A stretch of DNA of 64,000 nucleotides from Paenibacillus woosongensis (GTDB lineage Bacteria; Bacillota; Bacilli; Paenibacillales; Paenibacillaceae): NCBI RefSeq assembly GCF_030122845.1, contig NZ_CP126084.1:4216001-4280000 (forward strand). The letters run 5' to 3'. Below, piece after piece: positions 52,637 to 62,110 of this stretch (positions within the stretch are counted from its first letter, which is position 1; every line of letters begins with the position of its first letter). The notes under the pieces were generated by a model. It saw only the letters and a list, made by a program, of their open reading frames with translations. It was not told where the DNA came from and did not search any database. A program made the position numbers and the translations under genes.

Positions 52637-53256
52637 CATGGCCCTGTCTTGGCATTATGAACGGACCGAGGTTCCGCTATTCGGCGAAAATACCTGCAAA
52701 ATCGAAATTAACGGACATAGGGTTCTCTATATCGCTAACATGGAGCGAAAATGAGATGATTGACTCCCAATAAAGGCTTCTCTGTCCGTTAGCAGATGTA
52801 AAAAAGGAGTATCACCACAATAGCTGATCTCATGTCCGTTAGCAGCTCCTAAGCCCCTGAGCGTCGCGCAATTACTCAGCCTTCGGTACATCAAACCTCA
52901 CGGCAACAGGGTTACCCGGCTTTTCAGCATTCAGATACACGATACCACGACTGCACCATGCTACTTGCCCTTAATTACTCAGCTATAGAGCACCAGAGCT
53001 TCCAAACTCCTAAGCCCCGCAGTTACTCAATTACTCCTCTTATTAATGAAGACGCTGTCGAACGGAAGGGCCTAAGCAAGAAGCTTTTCACGATTCCGCC
53101 CTCGTTCTGCAAATCGCGTACCAGCTCGCGATTGCCGGCTTGGCTGAGGACGGGGCTGCGGCCGGTCATCTTCCACTGGCAGCGCATAGCACATATGCTA
53201 GCTGACGAGATAACCGCCTTAAATAAACAGGTCTTTCTTATGTCGCCATCGCTTTC
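52637..53256. repeat. intergenic stretch with repeats and a possible gene remnant
   Basis: No intact gene. GGACCGAGGTTCCGCTA (52663-52679) is the exact reverse complement of a sequence at 37706-37722, and CGGACATAGGGTTCTC and TCTGTCCGTTAGCAG further right look like diverged units of the same repeat. Near 53095-53200 a plus-strand frame reads ALVLQIAYQLAIAGLAEDGA before a stop, perhaps the end of a lost gene. Confidence 0.5.
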
Positions 53257-55105
53257 CTAAAAAGCTCCGGTTCCCCCCGCCGTCCCTTCCTCCGCCGCCT
53301 CCATCGCCGGAGAAGCTGCTGCTCCCGGAGGAAGAATCCGGAGGCATATAGGCCATCCCTTCTGGGAATAGACCAGGCCCTCCACCGCAGACTGGCTGAT
53401 CCGCGCCGTGACAGATTGCAATGCTTCGCCGCCGGAGCGGCGCTTCATCGCCTTTAGGAGCTGTGGCCCCGCATCCAGCACGAGCGCGAATTCAGCGAGT
53501 CTGAGACCGGATTCCGTATCGTAGCGATGAGCCTCTTTCGAATACCACTTTCCCCGTTTTAGCCGCCTGCGCCAAGAAAGAAAACCAGCGTGAAGCTTCC
53601 AGCCCTCCAGCGTCAAAGGATAGGGGCGCAGAGTGAGCGAGAGTATAAATGTAATGACGATCAGCACGGCATACGTGCCTGTGGCAGAGCTGTCGTGCAG
53701 AAATCCCGCCGCTGCGAAGCAGCCGAAGTAATACAATCCAGAAAGCCATCTCTTCTTCGGATAGGCAAGCGCAAATCCGGCCAGCGTTCCAAGAATCAGA
53801 ACCGCCCAGATGATACTTGAGGACTTCGAGACATCGATGACAAACAGGGCAAGGATCGTCAGGAAATGAATAAGGATCATAGCCGGCTTCATGGTCCGCT
53901 GGAACCGATTCGGGTAAACATACGCATGATAATCCTCCCTGTGATCCAGCAGCACCCGCCATTGGTTAAAATCGGCGTGAAGGCGTTCGGACAGGCGCCG
54001 ATACCGCTTCAACTCGTTGGCATCCTTCTTCTCCTTCCGCGTAGGGCCGGTAAACCGCTCGGTCTCCAGCTTTTTGCCATAGAAGAACTTATCCAGGAAA
54101 AACCTCTCCGTTTCGTTTAAGGCCGAGCGCCTTCCGTGAAGACGAACTCCGGCAGGATGTCAGGCGCCTTCTTGTCTTCCAGCAGCCGCCCTTTACGGTA
54201 AATATATACCGCCAGCAGCGGATCGATCTCCTCCAGCTTACCGGGAGCTATTCTGCTTCGCAGCAGCCATCCCGCAACCCTTCGGAAAGGTAAAATTTGC
54301 AGCCCCAGCAGTAGAAGGGCTCCATATGCTAGCAGCTTCAGCACAGCGTCAGCGATGGCCAAATGCTCCGTCCGTTTGGCTAACCGCAGTTCCCGCTCCC
54401 GTTCCTCGGCAATAGCCGTGTCGAGCGGAAGCGTCCCCGAGCGTGCCGCCTGTTCGCTGATCCACTCTGCCGGAAACAGCACTCTTAAGCGCGCCATCCC
54501 ATACTGATCAAGCAGCGCATTAGAGTACGAAGATAAGATACCTCGCCTTTTCCACCAGAAATCAACGAAACCTGGCGGCCCAACCGGTCATGTAGGAAGT
54601 GCGCTCCTCATCAAGCGGCTTTCCAAGCTGCAGATCGATCGTCACGTTATGGATGTCATCATTGTTGTTCTTGAAGAAGCTCCGCGCCAATTCGCCTGTA
54701 TCCGTATAGCGGACAGCAGCCCCCTTGATCCGGTAACGGTAATAGACCCGCTTCGTCTCATCCGCGGAAGGCGCATGTATAAAGTAAGTATCGTTATCTT
54801 TATTGAAATCTACAGCAAGCCGCTGCTAATCGTCATATGTAAAAGTCTTTGAAATGCTGTCCCTCAGACGGAATATATGCTTCAAAAAACTCGATCCCCT
54901 CATGCCCTTTGGGATCAACATACCGCGTCATGCCGTTCCAGCTGCCCTCGAACCGGTAGGTGAACAGCTCTTGGACGAACAGATCGCCGTCCGGCATAAT
55001 CTTCGCCAGCACATCTACGTGCTCCATCGTATACTTCTTGCTTCCCCCGCAGCCTGCCAGCGTCACGATGAACAGAGCCAGCAGGAGCCACAACCATCTC
55101 CTCAT
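53257..55105 (-). pseudogene. decayed DUF2207 membrane protein gene
   Basis: On the minus strand several consecutive fragments in different frames add up to a DUF2207 protein of about 610 codons. The order is: lipoprotein signal MRRWLWLLLALFIVTLAGCG with MPDGDLFVQELFTYRFEGSW (55105-54833); ADETKRVYYRYRIKGAAVRY with FKNNNDDIHNVTIDLQL (about 54815-54580); ARLRVLFPAEWISEQAARSG plus one TM helix and IDPLLAVYIYRKGRLLEDKK (54497-54117); and NETERFFLDKFFYGKKLETE with two or more TM helices (about 54115-53257). At least three frameshifts/stops separate them. DUF2207 genes often neighbour lemA and TPM genes, as here. Not functional as read. Confidence 0.75.
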
Positions 55106-55174
55106 GATGTGACCTCGATTGTAAAATCTTCAAACTATTATAAACCAATTCATTTTAAAATAAATCAGACAAAC

Positions 55175-55205
55175 AGCCCGCCCCTTCATACCAAGGGCGG
55201 GCTTG
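55175..55205 (-). terminator. terminator at the end of the GH42-GH1 operon
   Basis: AGCCCGCCCCTT and AAGGGCGGGCTT form an 11-bp GC-rich stem with one bulge about 30 bases after the GH1 stop codon. The minus-strand tail is GTTTGTCTG, with few T residues. Confidence 0.7.
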
Positions 55206-55235
55206 CTCAGAGATTTTATGAATTTTTCGTCTAAT

Positions 55236-56585
55236 TTAACGGCTCTCCAGCTCAAGCCAGTTTTTGCGGATCAGCTTCTGGTACCAGTAATAGCTCTCTT
55301 TCGGTGTGCGCACCTGTGTTCTGTAATCGACATGGATTAAGCCGAAGCGGCAGGAATATCCGAACGCCCATTCGAAATTGTCCATCAGCGACCAGGTGAG
55401 ATACCCTTTCAAATTCACGCCGGATTCGATCGCACGGCCCAGCTCGGCAATATGGCTCTCCAGGAATTTGATACGGCGGATGTCGTTGACTTTCCCATTC
55501 ACTACTTCGTCATTATAGCAGGCGCCATTCTCGGTAATGTAAATCGGGATCGGCCCGAACTGCTCGGTCAGCCAGCTCAAGGTTAGATACAGGCCTTCCG
55601 GGAAAATGAACCAGCCCTTATCTGATTTATCGTAGCCGAGATCGACATGCTCCAGGTCCAGGTAGTTGTTGCCTTCCTTATGGCGCACAATATTGCCGCC
55701 GTAGAAGTTCAGGCCGAGGAAATCTATTTTTTGCGAAATGATTTCCATGTCCCCCGGCTCTATGACGGGCTCCGCGCCCTTGGTCTTGATCCAAGCGGCC
55801 ATTTCCTCCGGGTATTTGCCTGTAAATACTGGAGTTACAAACCAGGTGTAAATGGAAAATGCCCGGTAAGCTGCGTCGATATCCTCCTGTTTGCGGGAGA
55901 ATGGCTCATACCAGTAAATATCCGGCGCATAACCGATCTCGCCCGCTGTCCCGAGCTCGCGGAACTTCGCTACCGTCTTGCCATGCGCGACCAGCAAGTG
56001 GTGCCCGACTTGGATCGCGGACTGCCAATTCATAATGCATGGCGCATGTCTGCCGAGCAAATGACCGTTAATTGCGGTGCACCAAGGCTCATTAAAGGTC
56101 ATCCAATGCTTGATGAGGCCGTCGAACTCGCGGAACATCGTTTCGGCGAACATGACGAAGGCGTCGATCGTTTCCCGGTTCTCCCAGCCGCCCTTCTCCT
56201 GCAGCGCCTGCGGCAGCTCCCAGTGGTACAGCGTGCAGAACGGCTCGATTCCGTTCTCGAGCAGCTTGTTCACCATGCGCTTGTAATGCTCGATGCCCTG
56301 GCGGTTCACCTCGCCGAAGCCATTGGGATAAATACGCGGCCACGATACTGAGAAACGATAGGCCTTAACGCCAAGCTCTTTCATAAGCTGGATGTCTTCC
56401 TCGTAGCGGTTATAGCTGTCGCAGGCGATACTTGCGTCATCGCCTTGATAGATTTTGCCTGGCGTTGCCGCCATGACGTCCCAGATGCTCGGGCCGCGCC
56501 CGTCCTTATCCAAGGAGCCTTCAATTTGATAAGCCGAGGTGGATACGCCCCAGACGAAGTTTTCCGGAAATTGTATGATGGTCAC
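55236..56585 (-). CDS. beta-glucosidase / 6-phospho-beta-glucosidase-fold enzyme, glycoside hydrolase family 1
   Basis: A 449-residue cytoplasmic GH1 enzyme of normal length. The N-terminal signature FPENFVWGVSTSAYQIEGS is present. The acid/base Glu166 lies in WMTFNEPWCTAINGH and the nucleophile Glu352 in IYITENGACYND. DNFEWAFGYSCRFGLIHVDY is the aglycone/glycone region: the W-x-x-G-Y-S ending with Trp-Ala-Phe-Gly-Tyr is that of non-phosphorylated glucosidases, which fits uptake by an ABC system and not a PTS. It would hydrolyse imported beta-glucosides or beta-galactosides. Last gene of the operon. Confidence 0.93.
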   Translation of the reverse strand: MTIIQFPENFVWGVSTSAYQIEGSLDKDGRGPSIWDVMAATPGKIYQGDDASIACDSYNRYEEDIQLMKELGVKAYRFSVSWPRIYPNGFGEVNRQGIEHYKRMVNKLLENGIEPFCTLYHWELPQALQEKGGWENRETIDAFVMFAETMFREFDGLIKHWMTFNEPWCTAINGHLLGRHAPCIMNWQSAIQVGHHLLVAHGKTVAKFRELGTAGEIGYAPDIYWYEPFSRKQEDIDAAYRAFSIYTWFVTPVFTGKYPEEMAAWIKTKGAEPVIEPGDMEIISQKIDFLGLNFYGGNIVRHKEGNNYLDLEHVDLGYDKSDKGWFIFPEGLYLTLSWLTEQFGPIPIYITENGACYNDEVVNGKVNDIRRIKFLESHIAELGRAIESGVNLKGYLTWSLMDNFEWAFGYSCRFGLIHVDYRTQVRTPKESYYWYQKLIRKNWLELESR

Positions 56586-56743
56586 CGTGAATTCCCCCTG
56601 CCAAGTTAATAGATTTAAATTTTGTATTTAAAATATATTGCTGCTTCTTCGATCATATATCGATCAGTCTGTAACTTATACTAGATAAACCCCAAGCCGC
56701 CGTAAAGGCGAATAAATCAAGATTCAGGTATGATTCTCTTCAG

Positions 56744-58744
56744 CTAATGCGGCAGTTCCAAAATATCGATGCCGTAAGGCTCCATACTTAGCGTTTTCTG
56801 TCGTTTCTTGCCGTAGAGGACGCTGTGATATGACGCCGGCAATGTCACTTGATGCGGCTGACGGCTCAGGTTCAGCACGAACAGATAAGCTGCGGATTTC
56901 CCGCTGCGCATCGCGATTTGCACACCCTCCGGCAAACCTGGGAACATCAGCATGCCATGCGCCTTTGCTTCCTTTTCGAACAGTTCCAGCAAATAAGCTT
57001 CTTCTAAATGCGTACCCAGATAATACACGCGCCCCCCGCCGAAGGAATTCACCGTTGCAGCCGGCACGCCGCTATAGAAATCCTCGTCATACCAGGCGAT
57101 CGCTTCCGCGCCATGCAGACTTAGAATATCGCACCACTGCGAGCAGGAGAAAGCGCGCCCTTCGCTATTAATAACCCGGTGCATATCCAGCCCGATCGGA
57201 TCGTACTCCTCCACTCGGACTCCTGTGCAGTTCGCGAGCAATCCGGGCAGCGGCAGTATGACCGCTTGATTGTTCATATGCTTAACACCCGAGCGGCTTG
57301 TAATGATCACTGTTCCACCTGCGGCGGCAAAACGCTCCAGCGCAGCCGCTGACTTCTCGCTCAGCAGATAGAAGCTAGGGGCAATCACGATTTTATAGCC
57401 GTCCAAAGGCTGGGTCCATTCGATGACATCGCAGCCGATCCCCAGCTTCGTCAGTGCCCGGTGATAATCCTTCACGTTCTCATAATAATCCATGCCTTCG
57501 GCCTGAGGCTGGATGCGGAGCGCTTCAAGCTGCTCATGAGACAACAGGATTGCCGCTTCATGCTGTGGAGCGGTGCCCTGCAGCTTGCCGGATAAGGCGT
57601 TGACCTCTCCGCAAAGCTCGGCAAACTCGGAGAACCTCCGCCCGGGAACATTGCTGGGATCGATGAGACCGTGCCAGAACTGCTCTGCCCCCATGGCCGC
57701 CGTGCGCCACCGGAAATGCACGACCGTGTCGGCGCCTTTGGCAATCGCCTGCCAGGAGAATGCCCGGATAAATCCCGGATACGGCGCCCGCCATGTCGGA
57801 AACCAGCAGCCCGGCGAACCGCTCAGCTGCTCCATGATCCAGAAATTCCGCCGCTTGATCCCGCGGGTGACATCCAGAGCCAGCGCTCCGCTGTACGGCC
57901 CGGTCGACTGCTTGTCCGGCGCGGTGTTCGGATAATAATCGAAGGAAGCGAAGTCCAGATCGGTGCCGGTCTGATACAGATTCAGCCTCTGCGGATACGT
58001 ATGAAAATTGTGAGTCACGAAATGGCCTGGGCAGTTCCTGCGAATAATATCCGTCTGACTCCGCTGGAATTCCTCTATCGAATCCCACTGAAACCGGGCA
58101 AAGTCCAGCAGATAGGACGGGTTCTGGTGCCTGGAGCCTCCGTATGGCACGCTAACCTGCGACCAGTCGCTGTATTCTCCGCTCCAGACGACCGTACCCC
58201 ATTCGCGGTTAACCGCTTCGAGCGTGCCGTATTTCCGCTTGACCCATTCCCGGAATTTATCATTGCAGGCATCGCAATGGCAATCGATCACCCAGTACTC
58301 GTTATCCGTCTGCCAGCCAATAACCGCCGGATGACGGCCATAACGCTGTGTCATCTCTTCAATGATCCGCGAGCCATAGACTCGAAGCGATTTGCTGTTA
58401 TAGCAGCGGTGGCCCCGGACGCCCGGATAAGTCATGCTCCCGTCCGCATTTCTTGGCAGGACATCCGGCCTCAGTTCGGTCAGCCAGCGGGGCGGCGTAT
58501 TGGTCGGCGTACAAAGAACAACGCGGATATCGTATTTATGGAACAGATCAATCGCCTGATCAAGCCATTCGAATTGGTAGACCCCCGAGCCGCTCTCCAT
58601 CCGGCTCCAGGCGAACTCTGCCAGCCGGACGACCCGCACGCCCGTCACCTTCATGAGCTGCACATCCTGCTCCCACAGAGACCGATCCCAATGCTCCGGA
58701 TAATAAACGACGCCCACTTGCACGTGATTCGCATACTTATTCAT
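56744..58744 (-). CDS. beta-galactosidase, glycoside hydrolase family 42
   Basis: A 666-residue enzyme. The barrel opens with VGVVYYPEHWDRSLWEQDVQ and VRVVRLAEFAWSRME, both GH42 signatures. Acid/base Glu149 is in GWQTDNEYW, and the nucleophile Glu305 in FWIMEQLSGSPGCW. Cys residues CHCDAC (155-160) may be the zinc cluster seen in some GH42 enzymes. A Rossmann-like trimerisation domain (LSEKSAAALERFAAAGGTVI) and a C-terminal beta domain complete the fold. GH42 cleaves short galactooligosaccharides, so with GH1 and the ABC genes this operon may process beta-galactosides. No signal peptide. Confidence 0.94.
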   Translation of the reverse strand: MNKYANHVQVGVVYYPEHWDRSLWEQDVQLMKVTGVRVVRLAEFAWSRMESGSGVYQFEWLDQAIDLFHKYDIRVVLCTPTNTPPRWLTELRPDVLPRNADGSMTYPGVRGHRCYNSKSLRVYGSRIIEEMTQRYGRHPAVIGWQTDNEYWVIDCHCDACNDKFREWVKRKYGTLEAVNREWGTVVWSGEYSDWSQVSVPYGGSRHQNPSYLLDFARFQWDSIEEFQRSQTDIIRRNCPGHFVTHNFHTYPQRLNLYQTGTDLDFASFDYYPNTAPDKQSTGPYSGALALDVTRGIKRRNFWIMEQLSGSPGCWFPTWRAPYPGFIRAFSWQAIAKGADTVVHFRWRTAAMGAEQFWHGLIDPSNVPGRRFSEFAELCGEVNALSGKLQGTAPQHEAAILLSHEQLEALRIQPQAEGMDYYENVKDYHRALTKLGIGCDVIEWTQPLDGYKIVIAPSFYLLSEKSAAALERFAAAGGTVIITSRSGVKHMNNQAVILPLPGLLANCTGVRVEEYDPIGLDMHRVINSEGRAFSCSQWCDILSLHGAEAIAWYDEDFYSGVPAATVNSFGGGRVYYLGTHLEEAYLLELFEKEAKAHGMLMFPGLPEGVQIAMRSGKSAAYLFVLNLSRQPHQVTLPASYHSVLYGKKRQKTLSMEPYGIDILELPH

Positions 58745-58818
58745 GGCAATGACTCCTTTGACCCTGAATTGATCGTAAATTGATCGTGAGTTGGTCTTGA
58801 TTTGAGCGCGGCCTAAGC

Positions 58819-58873
58819 AAATAGGCTGCTCCTTCGCTCATCCTTATCGACAAGTCTCAGAAGCAGCCTATTT
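58819..58873 (-). terminator. hairpin between binding-protein and GH42 genes
   Basis: AAATAGGCTGCT and AGCAGCCTATTT are perfect 12-bp arms around a 31-base loop in the 173-base gap after the binding-protein stop. On the minus strand a T-rich tail is short (TTTGC), so partial read-through into the glycosidase genes is likely. Confidence 0.7.
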
Positions 58874-58917
58874 CACTTTCCTATCATCTGCCTGTATACT
58901 AGCTCATCAGGCTCGTA

Positions 58918-60222
58918 TTATTTCAATTTATCCCAAGCCGCCTGCATGTTCTCCGTCCAGGTCTTGATGTCGCTCTTTCCGGCGATGAATTGCTGGATCA
59001 CGCTGCCGAACTCTTGGGCTACGCCATCCGGGTATTTACCGGCCTGGTGCAGAATGATTTTATCTTCTTCGATATAGTTCCACAGATCTGCCGCGATCGC
59101 GCCCATATCCTCTGGCGTCGATTGGATACTCTTCATCGTCGGGATAAATTTGAACTTCTTCACGATATATTCTTTACCGATGTCAGAGGTCACGAGCCAG
59201 TTCAAGAAAACTTTCGCTTCTTCTTTGGCATCGGAATCCTTGTTAACTACCAGGTTCACAGGCACCCCGATCGTTACTTTGCCCGTTTGCTCCGCGTTAT
59301 CGCTCACCGGCATCGGCAGAACGCCAATGTTCATGTTCGGAGTAATTCCGTCGATCATCGTTTGCGCCCAGTTGCCTTCTTGCATCATCGCTGCTTCGCC
59401 ATTGGCGAACATGGTCACTTGTGTATTATAGTCTGTAGTCAGCGGGTTCTTGTTGCCGTAGTCTACCGTAAGCTGCATCAGGCGTGCCCAATTCTCGAAC
59501 TTCTCATTGCCTACGATAGAAGCTGTGCCTTGGTTAAGTCCATTAATGAAGCCATCGATATCGTCTTGGTTCGCGAAAGCCACGCTGATGCCTTGGCTGC
59601 CGACGAGCCACCATTCCTGATAAGCGTTAGCAAACGGCGTAATGCCCGCCGCTTTCAATTTCTTAGCTGCATCCTCAAGCTCGGTATACGTTCTTGGCGG
59701 AACAGTAATCCCGACTTGCTGGAACAAATCTTTGTTATAGATATAGCCAAAACCTTCGAGAGCCAGCGGCATGCCGTAAACTTTGCCATCCTTCGTAATC
59801 GGCTCGGCAGCTAGCGGAACCAGATCCTGTACCCATGGCTGGTCAGACAAATCCTCAACCTTGTCCTGCCACATATCCAGTTTCGAATAACCGTTGTTGG
59901 AGAAAATATCCGGAGCGTCGCCGGAAGCGAATTTCGTCTTCAGGGCCGCATCATAGTCAGCGCCGCCGCCAACTGTCTGGATGTCCAGTTTGATGTTTGG
60001 ATACTCTTTTTCAAATTCTACCTTCAGCTCATTGAGTCCTTCTACGATTTCCGTTTTAAATTGGAAAATGGTAACCGTTTTTTGCTCCTGCTTGCCGCTG
60101 CCTCCGCTGCTGCTGGCACTGCCATTGTTAGCAGGACTGTTGCTGCTTCCGCCACAAGCCGACAGAATGACGGACAAAATCATAAGCGCGGATAGTAAGA
60201 CAACGTATTTTTTCATCTTCAT
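58918..60222 (-). CDS. extracellular sugar-binding lipoprotein (GH42/GH1 locus)
   Basis: A 434-residue CUT1 solute-binding protein. The signal peptide MKMKKYVVLLSALMILSVIL ends in lipobox LSAC, followed by a Gly/Ser/Asn-rich linker and VTIFQFKTEIVEGLNELKVE. Further family features are GDAPDIFSNNGYSKLDMWQD, YGMPLALEGFGYIYNKDLFQ and GEAAMMQEGNWAQTMIDGI. ATG 60222 is preferred because GGGGGA lies 8 bases upstream; the ATG two codons earlier is too close. It is third in the operon after two permeases, unlike the other loci here, where it is first. Confidence 0.93.
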   Translation of the reverse strand: MKMKKYVVLLSALMILSVILSACGGSSNSPANNGSASSSGGSGKQEQKTVTIFQFKTEIVEGLNELKVEFEKEYPNIKLDIQTVGGGADYDAALKTKFASGDAPDIFSNNGYSKLDMWQDKVEDLSDQPWVQDLVPLAAEPITKDGKVYGMPLALEGFGYIYNKDLFQQVGITVPPRTYTELEDAAKKLKAAGITPFANAYQEWWLVGSQGISVAFANQDDIDGFINGLNQGTASIVGNEKFENWARLMQLTVDYGNKNPLTTDYNTQVTMFANGEAAMMQEGNWAQTMIDGITPNMNIGVLPMPVSDNAEQTGKVTIGVPVNLVVNKDSDAKEEAKVFLNWLVTSDIGKEYIVKKFKFIPTMKSIQSTPEDMGAIAADLWNYIEEDKIILHQAGKYPDGVAQEFGSVIQQFIAGKSDIKTWTENMQAAWDKLK

Positions 60223-60276
60223 TGCCATGTTCCCCCTTGATCTAGACTTAATAAGTATTTGGAACAGGGGAGCCGT

Positions 60277-61107
60277 CTAACCTTTGACGGATCCCGCTGC
60301 AATTCCCTCAACGATGTAGCGCTGAAGCATTAAGAAGAAAGCGATAATCGGCGTAATTCCCAGCACGAGCGCCGGCAGCGCGATGTCCCATTGCTTGGTA
60401 TACTCCCCGAAGAAGGAGAAGGTAGCCAGCGGGATCGTCCGCATATGCGGCCGCTGCAGGATCAGCGACGGAAGGAGATAGTCGTTCCAGATCCACAAGC
60501 AGTTCAGGACAACGACCGTCATAATCATTGGCCGCAGCATCGGCAATACCATTCGAAAAAATACGCCTATAGAAGTACAGCCATCTACCGTTGCAGCTTC
60601 CTCGATTTCCAGGGGAATCGATTTGACGAACCCATGGAACAGGAATAGCGACATCGGAGCTCCCAGCCCGAGATAAGTGATGATCAGACCCAGCTTGCTA
60701 TTATTGACGCCCAATTCATTCACGATTCTCATGAGCGGAATCATGATCGATTGGAACGGGATAACCATCGCGGCGATGAACAGAAAGAACAACAGACGAT
60801 TGAACAAGGTGTTGGCCCGAACCATGCGATAAGCGCCCATGGCGCTTAACAAAGCCAGAATGACTACGCTGATCACGGTGATGACCAATGAATTCGTAAA
60901 CGCTTGGGGAAACCGCGTCAGCTCCCATGCTTTCGTAAAGTTGCTCCATTGAAACGCCGTCGGCCAGCTGGCCGAGTTCGACATAATCTCGCCAAACGTC
61001 TTGACGGAGTTGACGAGCAGGAAATAGAACGGCGACAAGAAGAGCAGAGCAACGATAACCATGATAATCTCCGTTGCGAACAGGCGACCGGAATATCTTT
61101 TTTGCAT
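60277..61107 (-). CDS. carbohydrate ABC transporter permease, MalG type
   Basis: A 276-residue CUT1 permease. It has LLFLSPFYFLLVNSVKTFGE at helix 1, six helices in all, and the EAA loop LEIEEAATVDGCTSIGVFFR-MVLPMLRP. The end EGIAAGSVKG is the MalG-type terminus. Its ATG overlaps the stop of the MalF-type gene (TAATG), so the two are coupled. ATPase missing as in the other loci. Confidence 0.93.
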   Translation of the reverse strand: MQKRYSGRLFATEIIMVIVALLFLSPFYFLLVNSVKTFGEIMSNSASWPTAFQWSNFTKAWELTRFPQAFTNSLVITVISVVILALLSAMGAYRMVRANTLFNRLLFFLFIAAMVIPFQSIMIPLMRIVNELGVNNSKLGLIITYLGLGAPMSLFLFHGFVKSIPLEIEEAATVDGCTSIGVFFRMVLPMLRPMIMTVVVLNCLWIWNDYLLPSLILQRPHMRTIPLATFSFFGEYTKQWDIALPALVLGITPIIAFFLMLQRYIVEGIAAGSVKG

Positions 61108-61988
61108 TATGCCTCGACCTCCTTCTTCTTCGTCAGCGCCACCTGAACGATCGTAATAATCGCGACGATCACGAAGAACAGCATGGCCTTCGCCGTACCC
61201 AGACCGTACCGGTTATTCTGGAAGGCTTCCGCATAAACGTTCATGGCGACCGATTCGGTGGATTTAAATGGTCCGCCTTTGGTCAGCGAGAGGTTAAGGT
61301 CGAACATTTTAAACGCCCAGGAAATCGCCAGGAACAAACAAATCGTAACGGCAGGCATGATGAGCGGAACAATGATGCTGCGCAGCATCTGCCAGCGATT
61401 GGCCCCATCGATTTCCGCGGCCTCCATAATCTCGGTCGGCACATTCGTCAGCGAGGAAATGTAGACGACCATGAGGTAACCCGCGGTTTGCCATATGAAC
61501 ACAATCGTAATGCCCCAGAAGCCGGTAACGGAATCTCCCAGCCACGGAAGGCCGAAGAACGACCAGCCCGTAACGTCATACATTGTGCTAAAGCCTTTGA
61601 TAAAAATAAACTGCCAAATAAATCCGAGCAGCAAACCGCCGATGACGTTAGGCATGAAAAATATCGTTCGCAAAATATTGCGCAGCTTCAACGCCTTTGT
61701 CAAAAAATAAGCGAGGAAAAATCCGACAACGTTCGTTAAGACGATACCGACCAAGGTGAATCTGGTAGTAAACCAGAACGATGACCAGAAATCAGGATCA
61801 TTCGTAAATATCGTTTTGAAATTGGCCAAGCCTACCCAATTGACTGTTCCCGCCACGCCATTCCAGTCTGTCAGCGAGTAATACATGCCGAGGAAGAACG
61901 GAATAACCATGATGACTGTGAAGAACAGCAGGACCGGTCCTACAAAAAACAACTGCAGCCCCCATCCCGACAATCTTCTCTTACTCAT
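61107..61988 (-). CDS. carbohydrate ABC transporter permease, MalF type
   Basis: A 293-residue CUT1 permease. LQLFFVGPVLLFFTVIMVIP is helix 1, then FLGMYYSLTDWNGVAGTVNW and the EAA loop TEIMEAAEIDGANRWQMLRS-IIVPLIMPA. ATG 61988 has AAAGGGGG about 8 bases upstream. It is the first gene of the leftward operon and is divergent from the kinase gene at 62111; the 122-base gap should contain both promoters. Confidence 0.93.
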   Translation of the reverse strand: MSKRRLSGWGLQLFFVGPVLLFFTVIMVIPFFLGMYYSLTDWNGVAGTVNWVGLANFKTIFTNDPDFWSSFWFTTRFTLVGIVLTNVVGFFLAYFLTKALKLRNILRTIFFMPNVIGGLLLGFIWQFIFIKGFSTMYDVTGWSFFGLPWLGDSVTGFWGITIVFIWQTAGYLMVVYISSLTNVPTEIMEAAEIDGANRWQMLRSIIVPLIMPAVTICLFLAISWAFKMFDLNLSLTKGGPFKSTESVAMNVYAEAFQNNRYGLGTAKAMLFFVIVAIITIVQVALTKKKEVEA

Positions 61989-62110
61989 GGCGCAGCCCCC
62001 TTTCTTTATACCGAAAAACTAGTGTATTGTCATTATGACTTGAATTGGCTACGATAAACACCGACAGAGGTGAACACTCAGGTGCAATTTATTGATCGGG
62101 GGAAAAAATA

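Noticed and set aside
52958..53260. A 100-codon plus-strand frame in the repeat-rich gap
   Set aside because: No ribosome binding site or family; another frame in the same stretch looks more protein-like but lacks a start.
57671..58783. A 370-codon plus-strand frame opposite the GH42 gene
   Set aside because: It mirrors a high-G+C coding strand; the composition is Arg/Pro-rich with no domain, while the minus strand has all GH42 catalytic motifs.
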